Shown in pieces: positions 21,876 to 31,473 of a stretch of DNA of 64,000 nucleotides. The notes beneath the pieces were generated by a model that ran no database searches, was not told where the DNA came from, and saw only the letters and a program-made list of their open reading frames with translations. Every line of letters begins with the position of its first letter. Within the stretch, counting starts at the first letter, position 1. The position numbers and the translations under genes are program-made. This DNA comes from an uncultured Desulfovibrio sp. (GTDB lineage Bacteria; Desulfobacterota; Desulfovibrionia; Desulfovibrionales; Desulfovibrionaceae): contig CAJXYU010000002.1 of assembly GCA_913063155.1 (NCBI GenBank), positions 372,001 to 436,000 on the forward strand, given 5' to 3'.

Positions 21876-22937
21876 TTATTTTTTGCCGTAGACTTCTTCG
21901 CGGGTGAAGTGCCCGCCGGCAATCACCGTGCTGTCCACGGTTTCTTTCTCCACCGGCGTCACCGGGGTGATGATGGTGGGGATTTTGGCGAATCCGTTAT
22001 CCACGGCGTGTGTGTTCCCGACCAGTTCGCTCACCGGTTTCTCCGGATTGGCGGCCATGGTCATGGCCACGTCTGCGGCTTTATAAGCCAGGGGCTTGAT
22101 TTTTTTCCAAACTTCAAAAGCCTGTCTTCCCTCGGCCACAAGCCGGATGTTGCGCAGATCCGCGTCCGAACCGGCCACAAAGACCGTGTCTACGGAATCC
22201 AGGCCCTCCTCGTGCAGAGCCCCCATGACTCCGTAGGCAAGTCCGCTGTTGTTGCATACGAATGCATCGATCCTGTTCCCGTGTTTGAGGAGCAGGTTCT
22301 GCGCGGTTTCGCGGGCGAGGTCGGGCGACCAGCCCGGATGGGATTTCTGCGCAACGAGTTTGACTTCGGGGTTGTTTTCCACGAACCGGAGTATGCCTTC
22401 GCTCATGGCCTGGGCGTTGGCGTCGCCGGGCTGGCCCATGATCAGGGCCACTGCGCCGCTTACGTTTCCGCGTTTTTTCATGAGCCATTGTTCGAGGGCC
22501 TTGGCCTGGAGTTGTCCCACGGCCCAGCTGTCCTGCATGATCATGATGTCCAGAGGACCGTTCTGGAGCATGGAGTCATACCCCACGACCCGGACTCCGT
22601 GCCTATGGGCCAATTGGACCAGGCTGCCCGCCGTGGCCGTGTTTACCGGCTGAAGAACCAGGATGTCTATGCCCTGATCCAGCAGTTTTTCCACCTGTCG
22701 GAGCTGGGTGAGTTCGTCATTGTGGCTGGAGTCGAAGAATACTGTGGCTCCCTTGCTTTCGGCGCGGGCCGTGAACAGCGCCTTATCCGTGCGGTAGCGT
22801 TCTTCCTGCATGGTCTTCAGAATGAAGCCGATGCGCGGTCCCTCGGCGCGGGAACCCGCGGGAGTGCCGACGGTCAGCAACATGGTGCAGAGAAACGCGG
22901 CCAGGACCTTGCCGGCAGTGCAAAGCGGATGAAACAT
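21876..22937 (-). CDS. Sugar-binding protein, second paralogue of the operon
   Basis: A 353-residue periplasmic sugar-binding protein of the XylF type. A signal peptide (LAAFLCTMLLTVGTPAGSRA) is followed by the same ordered signature as the gene at 25760: TMQEERY, VLQPVNTATAGS, GYDSMLQNGPLD, MQDSWAVGQLQ, IMGQPGDANA. I start at the ATG at 22937 because GAGG lies 7 bases upstream; the ATG two codons earlier is too close to that site. The two paralogues have diverged mainly in surface regions, so they may widen the sugar range of one transporter. It sits between the permease and glk. Confidence 0.87.
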   Translation of the reverse strand: MFHPLCTAGKVLAAFLCTMLLTVGTPAGSRAEGPRIGFILKTMQEERYRTDKALFTARAESKGATVFFDSSHNDELTQLRQVEKLLDQGIDILVLQPVNTATAGSLVQLAHRHGVRVVGYDSMLQNGPLDIMIMQDSWAVGQLQAKALEQWLMKKRGNVSGAVALIMGQPGDANAQAMSEGILRFVENNPEVKLVAQKSHPGWSPDLARETAQNLLLKHGNRIDAFVCNNSGLAYGVMGALHEEGLDSVDTVFVAGSDADLRNIRLVAEGRQAFEVWKKIKPLAYKAADVAMTMAANPEKPVSELVGNTHAVDNGFAKIPTIITPVTPVEKETVDSTVIAGGHFTREEVYGKK

Positions 22938-22968
22938 GAACATGCCTCTCTTGAAAGGGGTTCTTCGG

Positions 22969-24120
<1,152 letters not shown>

Positions 24121-24122
24121 TC

Positions 24123-25664
24123 CTATTCCCCTTTCTTCTTGCTGCCGGTGCCGTACTCCATGATGAGCTCCTTGGTGGCTTCCCGCTCATCCAGTTCCGC
24201 GGCGATTTCCCCCTCGCACATGACCAGGATGCGGTGACACATGCCCATGATTTCCGGCAGTTCCGAGGAAATCATGATTACGGTGACGCCTTCGTCCACG
24301 AGCTTGTTGAGGAGGTTGTAGATTTCGACCTTGGCCCCGATGTCGATGCCACGCGTGGGCTCGTCCAGGAACAGCACCTTCGGGGAGGTGTTCAGCCATT
24401 TGGCCACGATGACCTTCTGCTGGTTGCCGCCGCTGAGTGTGTCCACGGCCACGTCCAGTCCCGGGGTCTTGATATTCAGTTTGGAAATGTAGTCCCAGGC
24501 CAGGTTGCGCTCCTTGGCCTTGTTGATGATGCCCCATTGCTGGGCCACGGTCTCAAGCGAACCGATGGTCATGTTGTTGAGCACGCTTTGGCCCAGAACC
24601 AGCCCGAGAGCCTTGCGGTCTTCGGTCACCAGAGCTATGCCGTTGTCGATGGCGTCCTTGGGGCGTTTGATTTTCAACTTTTTGCCGTGCAGGCGGATCT
24701 CGCCCGAAACTCCGCTGCGGTATGCGCCGAAGATGCTGGAGACCAATTCGGAGCGGCCCGATCCCATGAGGCCGGAGATGCCCAGAATTTCGCCCTTGTG
24801 CGCGGCAAAGGAAACCTTGTTCAGGAGCTTCTTGCCCGGGATGGTGGGGTGCTTGAGGTGCAATTCGGCCACTTCCAGGACCTTTTCGCCGCGTTTTCCC
24901 TCCATCTTGGGGAACATGTCCTTGATGTCGCGACCCACCATGCGGTTGATGATTTCATCCATGGTGATTTCATTCATGGGGGTCACCTCACCGATGGTCT
25001 TGCCGTCGCGCAGCACGGCCACCCGGTCGGCGATGAGCTGCAGCTCGTCCATCTTGTGGGAGATGTAAGTCATACACACACCCTTTTCCTTGAGCTGCCG
25101 GATGGTGGCGAACAGGGCGTCCACCTCCTTGTCGGTGAGGGCCGAAGTGGGTTCGTCGAAAACCAGAATTTCGGCACTTTTGGAAAGGGCCTTGGCGATT
25201 TCCACCATCTGTTGCTTGCCCACGGTCAGTTCGCCCACTTTGTCCGTAGGCTTCACTCCCTTGATGCCCAGTTGGTTCAACAGGCTCTGCGCTTCGGAAA
25301 AGACCTTGCCCCAGTTGACAATGCCCACGACGCTGCAGAACTGCCGGTCGAGAAAAATGTTTTCAGCCACGGTCAACCCGGGGATCAGGTTCAGTTCCTG
25401 ATAGATGATGGCCACCTTGGCCGCCTCGGCTTCCCGGGTGTTGCGAAAGCGGCAAAGCTTTCCCTTGATGTATATGTCGCCCTCGTAGGTCGGATACGGC
25501 CACACCCCGCTCAGAACCTTCATGAGGGTTGATTTTCCCGCACCGTTTTCGCCCACCAGGGCGAGAACTTCACCGGCGCGTGCCTCGAAGTTTACGTCGT
25601 CCAGGGCCCGGACTCCCGGGAAATCCTTGACGATGTTTTTCATTTCCAGAACGACTTCGCCCAT
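24123..25664 (-). CDS. xylG: Sugar ABC transporter ATP-binding protein, XylG-like
   Basis: A 513-residue double-cassette ATPase. The first cassette has Walker A GENGAGKST near residue 39; the second has the degenerate GLMGSGRSE near residue 290 and a full signature LSGGNQQKVIVAKWL near residue 400. This layout is normal for monosaccharide importers such as XylG, RbsA and MglA. The ATG at 25664 with AGGTG 7 bases upstream is preferred over a GTG three codons earlier. It lies between the first binding protein and the permease. Confidence 0.9.
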   Translation of the reverse strand: MGEVVLEMKNIVKDFPGVRALDDVNFEARAGEVLALVGENGAGKSTLMKVLSGVWPYPTYEGDIYIKGKLCRFRNTREAEAAKVAIIYQELNLIPGLTVAENIFLDRQFCSVVGIVNWGKVFSEAQSLLNQLGIKGVKPTDKVGELTVGKQQMVEIAKALSKSAEILVFDEPTSALTDKEVDALFATIRQLKEKGVCMTYISHKMDELQLIADRVAVLRDGKTIGEVTPMNEITMDEIINRMVGRDIKDMFPKMEGKRGEKVLEVAELHLKHPTIPGKKLLNKVSFAAHKGEILGISGLMGSGRSELVSSIFGAYRSGVSGEIRLHGKKLKIKRPKDAIDNGIALVTEDRKALGLVLGQSVLNNMTIGSLETVAQQWGIINKAKERNLAWDYISKLNIKTPGLDVAVDTLSGGNQQKVIVAKWLNTSPKVLFLDEPTRGIDIGAKVEIYNLLNKLVDEGVTVIMISSELPEIMGMCHRILVMCEGEIAAELDEREATKELIMEYGTGSKKKGE

Positions 25665-25759
25665 GGCGATCACCTGTCTTGCTTCAATAGTTCCGGGAGG
25701 GCCGTCCCCAAACGACCCTCCCGTTTCATCATAAAACGGTCTGTCAGCGGGAGAGACGA

Positions 25760-26788
25760 TTACTGACCGTAGACCTGTGCCTTGGTGTAGAAGCCGCCGG
25801 CGATGATGGTGCTGTCGATGTTGTCCTTGGTGACAGGCACGACCGGGGTGACCACGGTGGGCACGTCCACGAAACCGTTGTTGATGTTCTTGTCGGCCTT
25901 GATGGCTTCGCCTTTGGCGATTTTGACGGCCATTTCAGCGGCGGTTTCGGCCAGGGGATTGATCTTCTTCCAGATTTCCACGGCCTGCTTGCCCTGGGCC
26001 ACGTACTGGATATTGACCAGGTCTGCGTCGGAACCGGCCACGAAGACTTTGTTCACGTCGGCCAAACCCTGTGCGTCCAGGGCGGAGATGACGCCACGGG
26101 CCATGCCGCTGTTGTTGCAGATGAATGCGTCGATGTCGTTCTTGTACTTGGTGAGCACGTTTTCAGCGGTGGCCATGGCCTTGTCCGAGGACCATCCTTC
26201 GTGGGACTGCTTGGCCACGAGCTTCAGGGCCGGGTTGTTCGCGATGATTTCCAATGCGCCGGAAGACATGGCGATGGCGTTGGAGTCGCCGGGCTGGCCC
26301 ATGATCAGAGCCACGTTGCCCTCAACCTTGCCTTTCTTGGCCTTGAGCCAGTCCACCATGGCTTCGCCCTGCAACTTGCCCACCGCCCAGCTGTCCTGCA
26401 TGACCATGTAGTCCAGGGGGCCGTTCACCAGCATGGAGTCGTACCCGATGACCTTGACGCCTTCGTCGTTGGCGGCCTTGACCATGGAGCCGGCGGTGCC
26501 GGTGTTCACTGGTTGCAGAACGATGACCTGACAGCCTTTGGCAAGGAGGTTTTCAAACTTCATGAGCTGGGTCTGTTCGTCGTTGTTGGCGGAGTCGAAA
26601 TAGACCTTGGCGCCCATTTCTTCAGCTTTTTTGATGAATGCGGCCTTGTCGCGCTGGTAGCGCTCCTCCTGCATGGTCTTGAGCAGGAATCCCACTTTCA
26701 GTTTTTTTGCCGAGGCTGGGCTGGCCAGGGACAGAGCAAGCAGACCTGCGACGGCCAGGGAACAAAGTTTGGTCAATGTCCGTTTCAT
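25760..26788 (-). CDS. xylF: Sugar-binding protein, XylF-like (first gene of operon)
   Basis: A 342-residue periplasmic binding protein with a clear signal peptide (KLCSLAVAGLLALSLASPASA). Its pattern, ERYQRDKAAFIKKAEEMGAKV, SANNDEQTQL and the C-terminal NNGFVDVPTVVTPVVPV...DSTIIAGGFY, follows XylF closely. GGAGG lies 8 bases before the ATG at 26788. It heads the operon xylF-xylG-xylH-second SBP-glk, 397 bases from the divergent ROK regulator. The family says D-xylose; the linked glucokinase leaves glucose open. Confidence 0.9.
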   Translation of the reverse strand: MKRTLTKLCSLAVAGLLALSLASPASAKKLKVGFLLKTMQEERYQRDKAAFIKKAEEMGAKVYFDSANNDEQTQLMKFENLLAKGCQVIVLQPVNTGTAGSMVKAANDEGVKVIGYDSMLVNGPLDYMVMQDSWAVGKLQGEAMVDWLKAKKGKVEGNVALIMGQPGDSNAIAMSSGALEIIANNPALKLVAKQSHEGWSSDKAMATAENVLTKYKNDIDAFICNNSGMARGVISALDAQGLADVNKVFVAGSDADLVNIQYVAQGKQAVEIWKKINPLAETAAEMAVKIAKGEAIKADKNINNGFVDVPTVVTPVVPVTKDNIDSTIIAGGFYTKAQVYGQ

Positions 26789-27069
26789 CGAAGAACCTCC
26801 AAAAAATTTTGGTTTAGCGAGTAAAATAAAATCGCCGAAAACACTCCATAACCGGGAAAAAGCCAACACACCCTCTAAGCTTTATGTAGTAAAAAAAATA
26901 GCTTAAGAAAAATGGCTTTTTCGAGATTGGATGTAGTATTCGCTGCCTACAACTTTTTTGTCAATATTTAATTTAAACTTTAAACAAATTGATCAATCAA
27001 TCAGCAAATCACTCTTCAAATGGGTGGTTTTTGGGTGAAATCAGGGTGGTTTTTGTCATGGGCGTTCGC
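26789..27069. promoter_or_regulatory. Control region between the sugar operon and its ROK regulator
   Basis: This AT-rich divergent region holds candidate sites: a tandem TTTAAAC-TTTAAAC at 26972-26985 inside an AATTT...AAATT inverted repeat (26970-26990), the palindrome TTGATCAA at 26989-26996, and two ATGTAGTA copies at 26884 and 26931. ROK/XylR operators are AT-rich inverted repeats, so the 26970-26996 block is the best candidate. Confidence 0.4.
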
Positions 27070-27098
27070 TTGTCTCCATAATTTGTTCATGGTATAAA
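27070..27098 (+). promoter_or_regulatory. Putative sigma-70 promoter of the ROK regulator
   Basis: TTGTCT at 27070-27075 and TATAAA at 27093-27098 are 17 bases apart. The predicted start site is about 80 bases before the chosen start codon at 27185. Confidence 0.5.
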
Positions 27099-27184
27099 AT
27101 AATTATCCATAAGGTATGTTGCAATATGCTGTGGGCGATCCACGGATGAGGACATTTTTTTTACGCAAGGCAGGATTTCAGACC

Positions 27185-28423
27185 ATGGCAGTACGGCCAG
27201 AACCACTGAAGACACTGAATCAGTACCAGATATTGAACACCATACGCATCGCCGGGGCCATCTCCAGGACCGAGATCGCCCAGATTGTGGGCCACAGCCG
27301 CGCCACGGTGACCAACATCACCTCAAAGATGATCCGCAACGACCTCATCTACGAGAAGGAGGTCGAGGGGTCGGCCGCACGGGGAAGGAACCGCATTCTG
27401 CTGGCCATCAACCCGGACGCCGCCTATGTGGTGGGAGTCAAGGTCTCGGCTTTCCGCATCGGTTGCGTGGTCACGGACATCCTGGCCAACGTCAAGAGCT
27501 CGGTGGTCATGCCTGTGCGCACCAGCGAGCGGCCCGTGGAGTTCGTGTCCGATCTCATCGAGGAGGCGGTCCGACACTGCGTCAAGGAAGCCGGGCTTTC
27601 CCTCAAGCAGATTTCAGGCATCGGGATCGGCATTCCCGGCCTGGTGGACAGCCGCGAAGGTGTTTCCTATTGGAGTCCGCTCTACAGCCGCGGGGAGAAG
27701 ACCCTGAGAGAGCTCATCCGGGATCGGTTCAACATCGAGACCTATGTGGACAACGATTCCAACACCGTGACCCTGTCCCAGCTCTGGCGCGGCCAGGGGC
27801 TTGGCGTCAACAACTTCGCCGTGGTCACGGTGGAGGACGGTCTGGGTATGGGCCTCATTGTGGATGGAGAACTTTATCGCGGCTCAAACGGTTTTGCGGG
27901 CGAGCTGGGGCATTTCGTGGCTACGCCCGGAGGTGTCCAGTGTCGCTGCGGCAAGAAGGGATGCTACGAAGCCTATATCAGCAACTTCGGTATTCTCAAT
28001 GCGGCCAAGGGGTTGTGTCGCGAGGGAGTCTGGAAATGTGACGACGCGGACTCTCTGTCTTACGAGGATGTTTTGGAGGAGGCCAGGGCCGGGAATCAGG
28101 CTCTGGTGGAAGTTTTCAAACGGGCCGGGCAGTACCTGGGCCATGCCCTGTCAGGTCTCATGCAGCTTCTCAATCCATCCAAAATCATCGTCACGGGCAA
28201 CGGCGCCAGGGCGGGCGATCTCATCTTCGGGCCCATGCGCGAGATGATCGAGGAGAGCACCGCGCCCGAGCTTCTGAAGGCCGCCGAGGTGGTGGTGCAC
28301 GAGTGGCAGGACATGGATTGGGCGCTGGGGGCGGCTTGCCTGGTACTGCAGGAGCTGTACAAATCTCCTCTGGACCGCTGCGTTGCCGCCGAAAAGATGC
28401 AGGAAGCCCTCAAGGCCGAATAA
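27185..28423 (+). CDS. ROK-family transcriptional regulator (XylR/NagC type)
   Basis: A 412-residue sugar-responsive repressor. An N-terminal winged helix-turn-helix (ISRTEIAQIVGHSRATVTNITSKM) is followed by a ROK sugar-kinase-like domain with GIGIPGLVDSREG, DNDSNTVTLSQLW and the zinc motif CRCGKKGCYEAY. I choose the ATG at 27185 (MAVRPEPL), which has AGGA nine bases upstream; the frame could also start at 27116, where spacing to AAGG is poor. It is divergent from the sugar ABC operon and very likely represses it until its sugar binds. A strong terminator follows. Confidence 0.88.
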   Translation: MAVRPEPLKTLNQYQILNTIRIAGAISRTEIAQIVGHSRATVTNITSKMIRNDLIYEKEVEGSAARGRNRILLAINPDAAYVVGVKVSAFRIGCVVTDILANVKSSVVMPVRTSERPVEFVSDLIEEAVRHCVKEAGLSLKQISGIGIGIPGLVDSREGVSYWSPLYSRGEKTLRELIRDRFNIETYVDNDSNTVTLSQLWRGQGLGVNNFAVVTVEDGLGMGLIVDGELYRGSNGFAGELGHFVATPGGVQCRCGKKGCYEAYISNFGILNAAKGLCREGVWKCDDADSLSYEDVLEEARAGNQALVEVFKRAGQYLGHALSGLMQLLNPSKIIVTGNGARAGDLIFGPMREMIEESTAPELLKAAEVVVHEWQDMDWALGAACLVLQELYKSPLDRCVAAEKMQEALKAE

Positions 28424-28455
28424 TTCCCGCCTCACCATATTTCCGAGTAAAACTG

Positions 28456-28487
28456 AAAAGGCCCCTGCAGTTGCGGGGGCCTTTTCG
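28456..28487 (+). terminator. Rho-independent terminator
   Basis: AAAAGGCCCCTGCA (28456-28469) pairs with TGCGGGGGCCTTTT (28472-28485), one G-T pair, 33 bases after the ROK stop codon. Confidence 0.85.
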
Positions 28488-28609
28488 CGCCTGATGGCTA
28501 GGAGGTCATGATGCCGGTTTAGGCTGGTGGTGTGACTTTGTCCTTGGCTTCTTGGGGGCCGATCCGTTTCCCGGGGGCACGTCCGGTTCCGACCAGTACC
28601 CGCCGAAGC

Positions 28610-28633
28610 CGCGGCAGGGCGTCCCCTGCCGCG
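28610..28633 (-). terminator. Hairpin after the alcohol dehydrogenase gene
   Basis: Ten-bp arms (CGCGGCAGGG and CCCTGCCGCG) around a 4-base loop lie 27 bases after the stop codon at 28660. There is no T run, so a terminator role is only inferred. Confidence 0.35.
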
Positions 28634-28659
28634 TTTCGGGAGTCGGGTGTGGAATCGCT

Positions 28660-29841
28660 TTAGAGGGCCGCTTCATAGATGGCCGTCACGTCCGCATCGC
28701 TCGGGCAGCGAGGGTTGGTCAGACCGCAAGCGTCCTTCTGCGCATTGGCCGTCATGGTCGGGATGTCGGCGGCCTTGACGTCCTTGCCGTAGCGCTTGCC
28801 CAGCTCAATGAGGCCGGAGGGGATGCCCACGTCGCACGAGAGTTCCTGAATGGCGTCGAGGCATTTTTCGGCGGCCTTGCGGGGAGAAAGACCCTCAATG
28901 TTCTCACCCATCAGGGTCGCCATCTTGGCGAATCGTTCCACTTTGGCTGGGAGGTTGAAGCGTTCCACATGGGGCAGAAGTATGGCGTTGCATTCGCCGT
29001 GGGGCAGGTCGTAGAAACCGCCCAACTGGTGGGCCATGGCGTGAACGTGGCCCAGGGAGGCGTTGTTGAAGGCCATGCCGGCCAGGTACTGGGCAAAGCA
29101 CATGGCTTCACGGGCTTCAACATCCTGGCCGTTGGCCACTGCCGGGCGCAGGTATTGGAAGATGACTTCGATGGCCTTTTCGGCGCAAGCATCGGTCATG
29201 GGGGTAGCGATGGTGGAAACGTAAGCCTCCACTGCGTGGGTCAGAGCGTCCATGCCGGTGGCTGCGGTCAGTGACGGGGGCATGCCCATCATGAGCAGCG
29301 GGTCGTCGATGGCGATGCCCGGGGTGACGCGCCAGTCCACGATGGCCATCTTCACCTTGCGGGACAGGTCGGTGATGATGCAGAAACGGGTCATTTCAGA
29401 TGCGGTGCCCGCGGTGGTGTTCACTGCCACATAGGGCGGCATGGGCTTGGTGGATTTGTCGATGCCTTCGAAGTCGTGGATCTTGCCGCCGTTGGCGATG
29501 ACCAGGCCCACGCCCTTGCCGCAGTCGTGGGAACTGCCGCCGCCCAAGGTGATGAGGCTGTCGCACTTTTCCTTCTTGTACACGTCGACACCCTCATGGA
29601 CGTTGGCGTCCGTGGGGTTGGGGATGGTCTTGTCGTATACGGCGTACTTCATTTTGCCGGCATCGAGCAGGGCGGTGACCTGATCCAGGATCCCGGCGGC
29701 CACGATACCGGGGTCGGTGACGATCAAAGGTTTCTTGCCGCCCAGAGCGCGGATCTTGGTGGGGATTTCCTTGGCTGCGCCAATGCCGATCAGGGTCATG
29801 CTGGGAATGAAGAATCCGAATACTTCTTCGCGTACTGCCAT
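28660..29841 (-). CDS. adh: Iron-containing alcohol dehydrogenase (group III)
   Basis: Oxidises short alcohols such as ethanol with NAD in the cytoplasm. The 393-residue product has the nucleotide loop LGGGSSHDCGKGVG near residue 100, and the metal ligands in GMDALTHAVEAY (Asp, His), HAMAHQLGG and LPHGECNA. TASEMTRFCIITD is also typical. AGAGGAG precedes the ATG at 29841. The sequence strongly resembles the abundant alcohol dehydrogenase of Desulfovibrio vulgaris. A sigma-54 promoter lies just upstream and a sigma-54 activator gene is next door, so expression is probably switched on by that two-component system. Confidence 0.92.
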   Translation of the reverse strand: MAVREEVFGFFIPSMTLIGIGAAKEIPTKIRALGGKKPLIVTDPGIVAAGILDQVTALLDAGKMKYAVYDKTIPNPTDANVHEGVDVYKKEKCDSLITLGGGSSHDCGKGVGLVIANGGKIHDFEGIDKSTKPMPPYVAVNTTAGTASEMTRFCIITDLSRKVKMAIVDWRVTPGIAIDDPLLMMGMPPSLTAATGMDALTHAVEAYVSTIATPMTDACAEKAIEVIFQYLRPAVANGQDVEAREAMCFAQYLAGMAFNNASLGHVHAMAHQLGGFYDLPHGECNAILLPHVERFNLPAKVERFAKMATLMGENIEGLSPRKAAEKCLDAIQELSCDVGIPSGLIELGKRYGKDVKAADIPTMTANAQKDACGLTNPRCPSDADVTAIYEAAL

Positions 29842-29896
29842 GACAATACTCCTCTTGTGGTGTTGAATGATTACAGTCAGTCGTCGCCCCCTTAAA

Positions 29897-29912
29897 AGCA
29901 AAGGATGGGCCA
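29897..29912 (-). promoter_or_regulatory. Sigma-54 promoter of the alcohol dehydrogenase
   Basis: Read on the minus strand: TGGCCC, five bases, TTGCT. The GG and GC dinucleotides have the exact -24/-12 spacing. It is 56 bases before the ATG at 29841, next to an activator gene carrying GAFTGA. Confidence 0.75.
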
Positions 29913-29968
29913 AGAGGGAAAAGTTAATAAAATTAATAGGTAATAAAATAGGAGTCTTTTAGAATCAT

Positions 29969-29997
29969 CTTTTGTGGGTCAAGGAGACCCACAAAAG
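29969..29997. promoter_or_regulatory. Putative upstream activator site (12-bp-arm palindrome)
   Basis: CTTTTGTGGGTC (29969-29980) and GACCCACAAAAG (29986-29997) are exact inverted repeats around AAGGA. The site is 57 bases upstream of the sigma-54 promoter, a usual enhancer distance. No T run follows on the minus strand, which argues against a terminator. Confidence 0.6.
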
Positions 29998-30074
29998 TGG
30001 CTTGCCATGCTCCATGAGGGGAGGCCTGACACAAAAAAAACCTTGTTTTTTCGATGATAGCGGAAGCGAGTCAG

Positions 30075-30107
30075 AATGACCCGTCCTCGGGGACGGGATG
30101 GGTCATT
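30075..30107 (-). terminator. Hairpin overlapping the stop codon of the sigma-54 regulator
   Basis: AATGACCC (30075-30082) pairs with GGGTCATT (30100-30107), with an inner GTCC/GGAC pairing and a bulge. It spans the stop codon at 30103. Without a T run, termination or mRNA stabilisation are both possible. Confidence 0.35.
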
Positions 30108-31473
30108 GCGACTCATGATGCCCGTTGCCGGGCAGCAGGGCGTATTTCTGGATTTTTCGATACAGGGTTTTTCTGCCGATCCCCAAAGCCACGGCCGCTT
30201 TTTGCCGGTTTCCGTCGTGGAGGTTCAATACCCTGCGGATGTGTTCCCGTTCCACGGTTTCCAGGGTCATGTCCTCGCCTGTCGGCGATTCGCGAAATTC
30301 GAACCCCGCCATTTCTCGCGGCAGAAGTTGGGGGGAGATGGCCCCGTTTTCCGAAAGGATGATGGAACGCTCGATGATGTTGCGCAGTTCGCGCACGTTG
30401 CCGGGCCAGTCGTAGTTCAACATCTGGTCCAGGGCCGAAGTGGCTATGGAGCAGTGGTCGTGTCCCACGCAGAGCCGGGCCAGGAAATGCTCCACCAGCA
30501 GAGGGATATCTTCCCTGCGGTTCTTGAGCGGCTGGATGTGGATGTTGAAGACGTTGATGCGGTGGAAGAGAGCCTCGTTGAACCGGCCGTTGGTCACTTC
30601 TTCCGCCAGGTTTCGGTTGGTGGCGAACAGGAAGCGGATGTCGGCCTGGCGTTCCTCGTTTTCCCCAACCCTCCTGTAGCGCTGGTTTTCCAGCACGCGC
30701 AGCAGCGAGGCCTGCACGTCTTCGGGCAGGTCGCCGATTTCATCCAGGAACAGGGTGCCCTGCTGGGCCAGGCTCATGAGCCCGTCCTTGGCCTCGGAAG
30801 CGCCGGTGAAGGCCCCTTTCTTGTGGCCGAAGAGTTCGCTGCGCACCAGCTCTCGCTGGAGCATGGCGCAGTTCTTGATGATCAGCTGCTTGTCGGCACG
30901 ACGGCTCTGGGCGTGGATATTGCGGGCCACCACGTCCTTGCCCACTCCGGATTCACCGGTGATGAGCACGGGGACGTCCGTGGGGGCCACCTTGGAGATG
31001 AGGTACTGCACATGAGAGATGGCGTCGGATTTGCCGATGAGCGGCAGGGTGGGAAGTTCGGTTTCCTGGGAATGGCGCAGGCGCTTGTTTTCGCGCTGCA
31101 GGAAGACCCGTTGATAGGCCCTGTCCAGCACCAGTTCCAGCCGGTCCAGGGCAAAGGGTTTGGTGATGTAGTCGTAAGCCCCCAGGCGCATGGCTTCCAC
31201 GGCGTGGTCGATGTTGCCGTGTCCCGTGATGAGGATGACCTCGGTGTCGGGCGCCAGGGACTTGAGCTCGGTGAACAGTTCCAGGCCGTCCGCGTCGGGC
31301 AGGCGGATGTCCAGAATAATGATATCGTACTGGTGATCGTGCAACTCCCGGCGCGCGTTCCTGGCGTCGACGGCCGTGCGCACCGTGCGTTTCTTGTTGC
31401 CCAGTTCCTTGACCAGCAGTCTGCGGATGGGTTCCTCGTCGTCCACCACCAGGACGGAGTAGACGTCATGCAT
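30103..31473 (-). CDS. Sigma-54-dependent response regulator (NtrC family)
   Basis: A 456-residue activator. A receiver domain with phospho-acceptor Asp55 (IIILDIRLP) is followed by an AAA+ domain with Walker A GESGVGKD (173-180) and the sigma-54 contact loop GAFTGA (220-225). A Fis-type DNA-binding helix-turn-helix lies at the C-terminus (NRQKAAVALGIGRKTLYRKI). Its ATG overlaps the kinase stop codon, so it is the third gene of an operon with the second alcohol dehydrogenase and the kinase. The nearest sigma-54 promoter is that of the alcohol dehydrogenase at 28660, its likely target. Confidence 0.93.
   Translation of the reverse strand: MHDVYSVLVVDDEEPIRRLLVKELGNKKRTVRTAVDARNARRELHDHQYDIIILDIRLPDADGLELFTELKSLAPDTEVILITGHGNIDHAVEAMRLGAYDYITKPFALDRLELVLDRAYQRVFLQRENKRLRHSQETELPTLPLIGKSDAISHVQYLISKVAPTDVPVLITGESGVGKDVVARNIHAQSRRADKQLIIKNCAMLQRELVRSELFGHKKGAFTGASEAKDGLMSLAQQGTLFLDEIGDLPEDVQASLLRVLENQRYRRVGENEERQADIRFLFATNRNLAEEVTNGRFNEALFHRINVFNIHIQPLKNRREDIPLLVEHFLARLCVGHDHCSIATSALDQMLNYDWPGNVRELRNIIERSIILSENGAISPQLLPREMAGFEFRESPTGEDMTLETVEREHIRRVLNLHDGNRQKAAVALGIGRKTLYRKIQKYALLPGNGHHESQ

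Noticed and set aside
27116..27184. Upstream start of the ROK regulator at 27116
   Set aside because: AAGG is only one base from that ATG and the extra 23 residues are not like a ROK N-terminus; the ATG at 27185 has better spacing.
29969..29997. Palindrome as a terminator of the sigma-54 regulator
   Set aside because: No T run follows on the minus strand, and the position relative to the sigma-54 promoter suits an enhancer site better.
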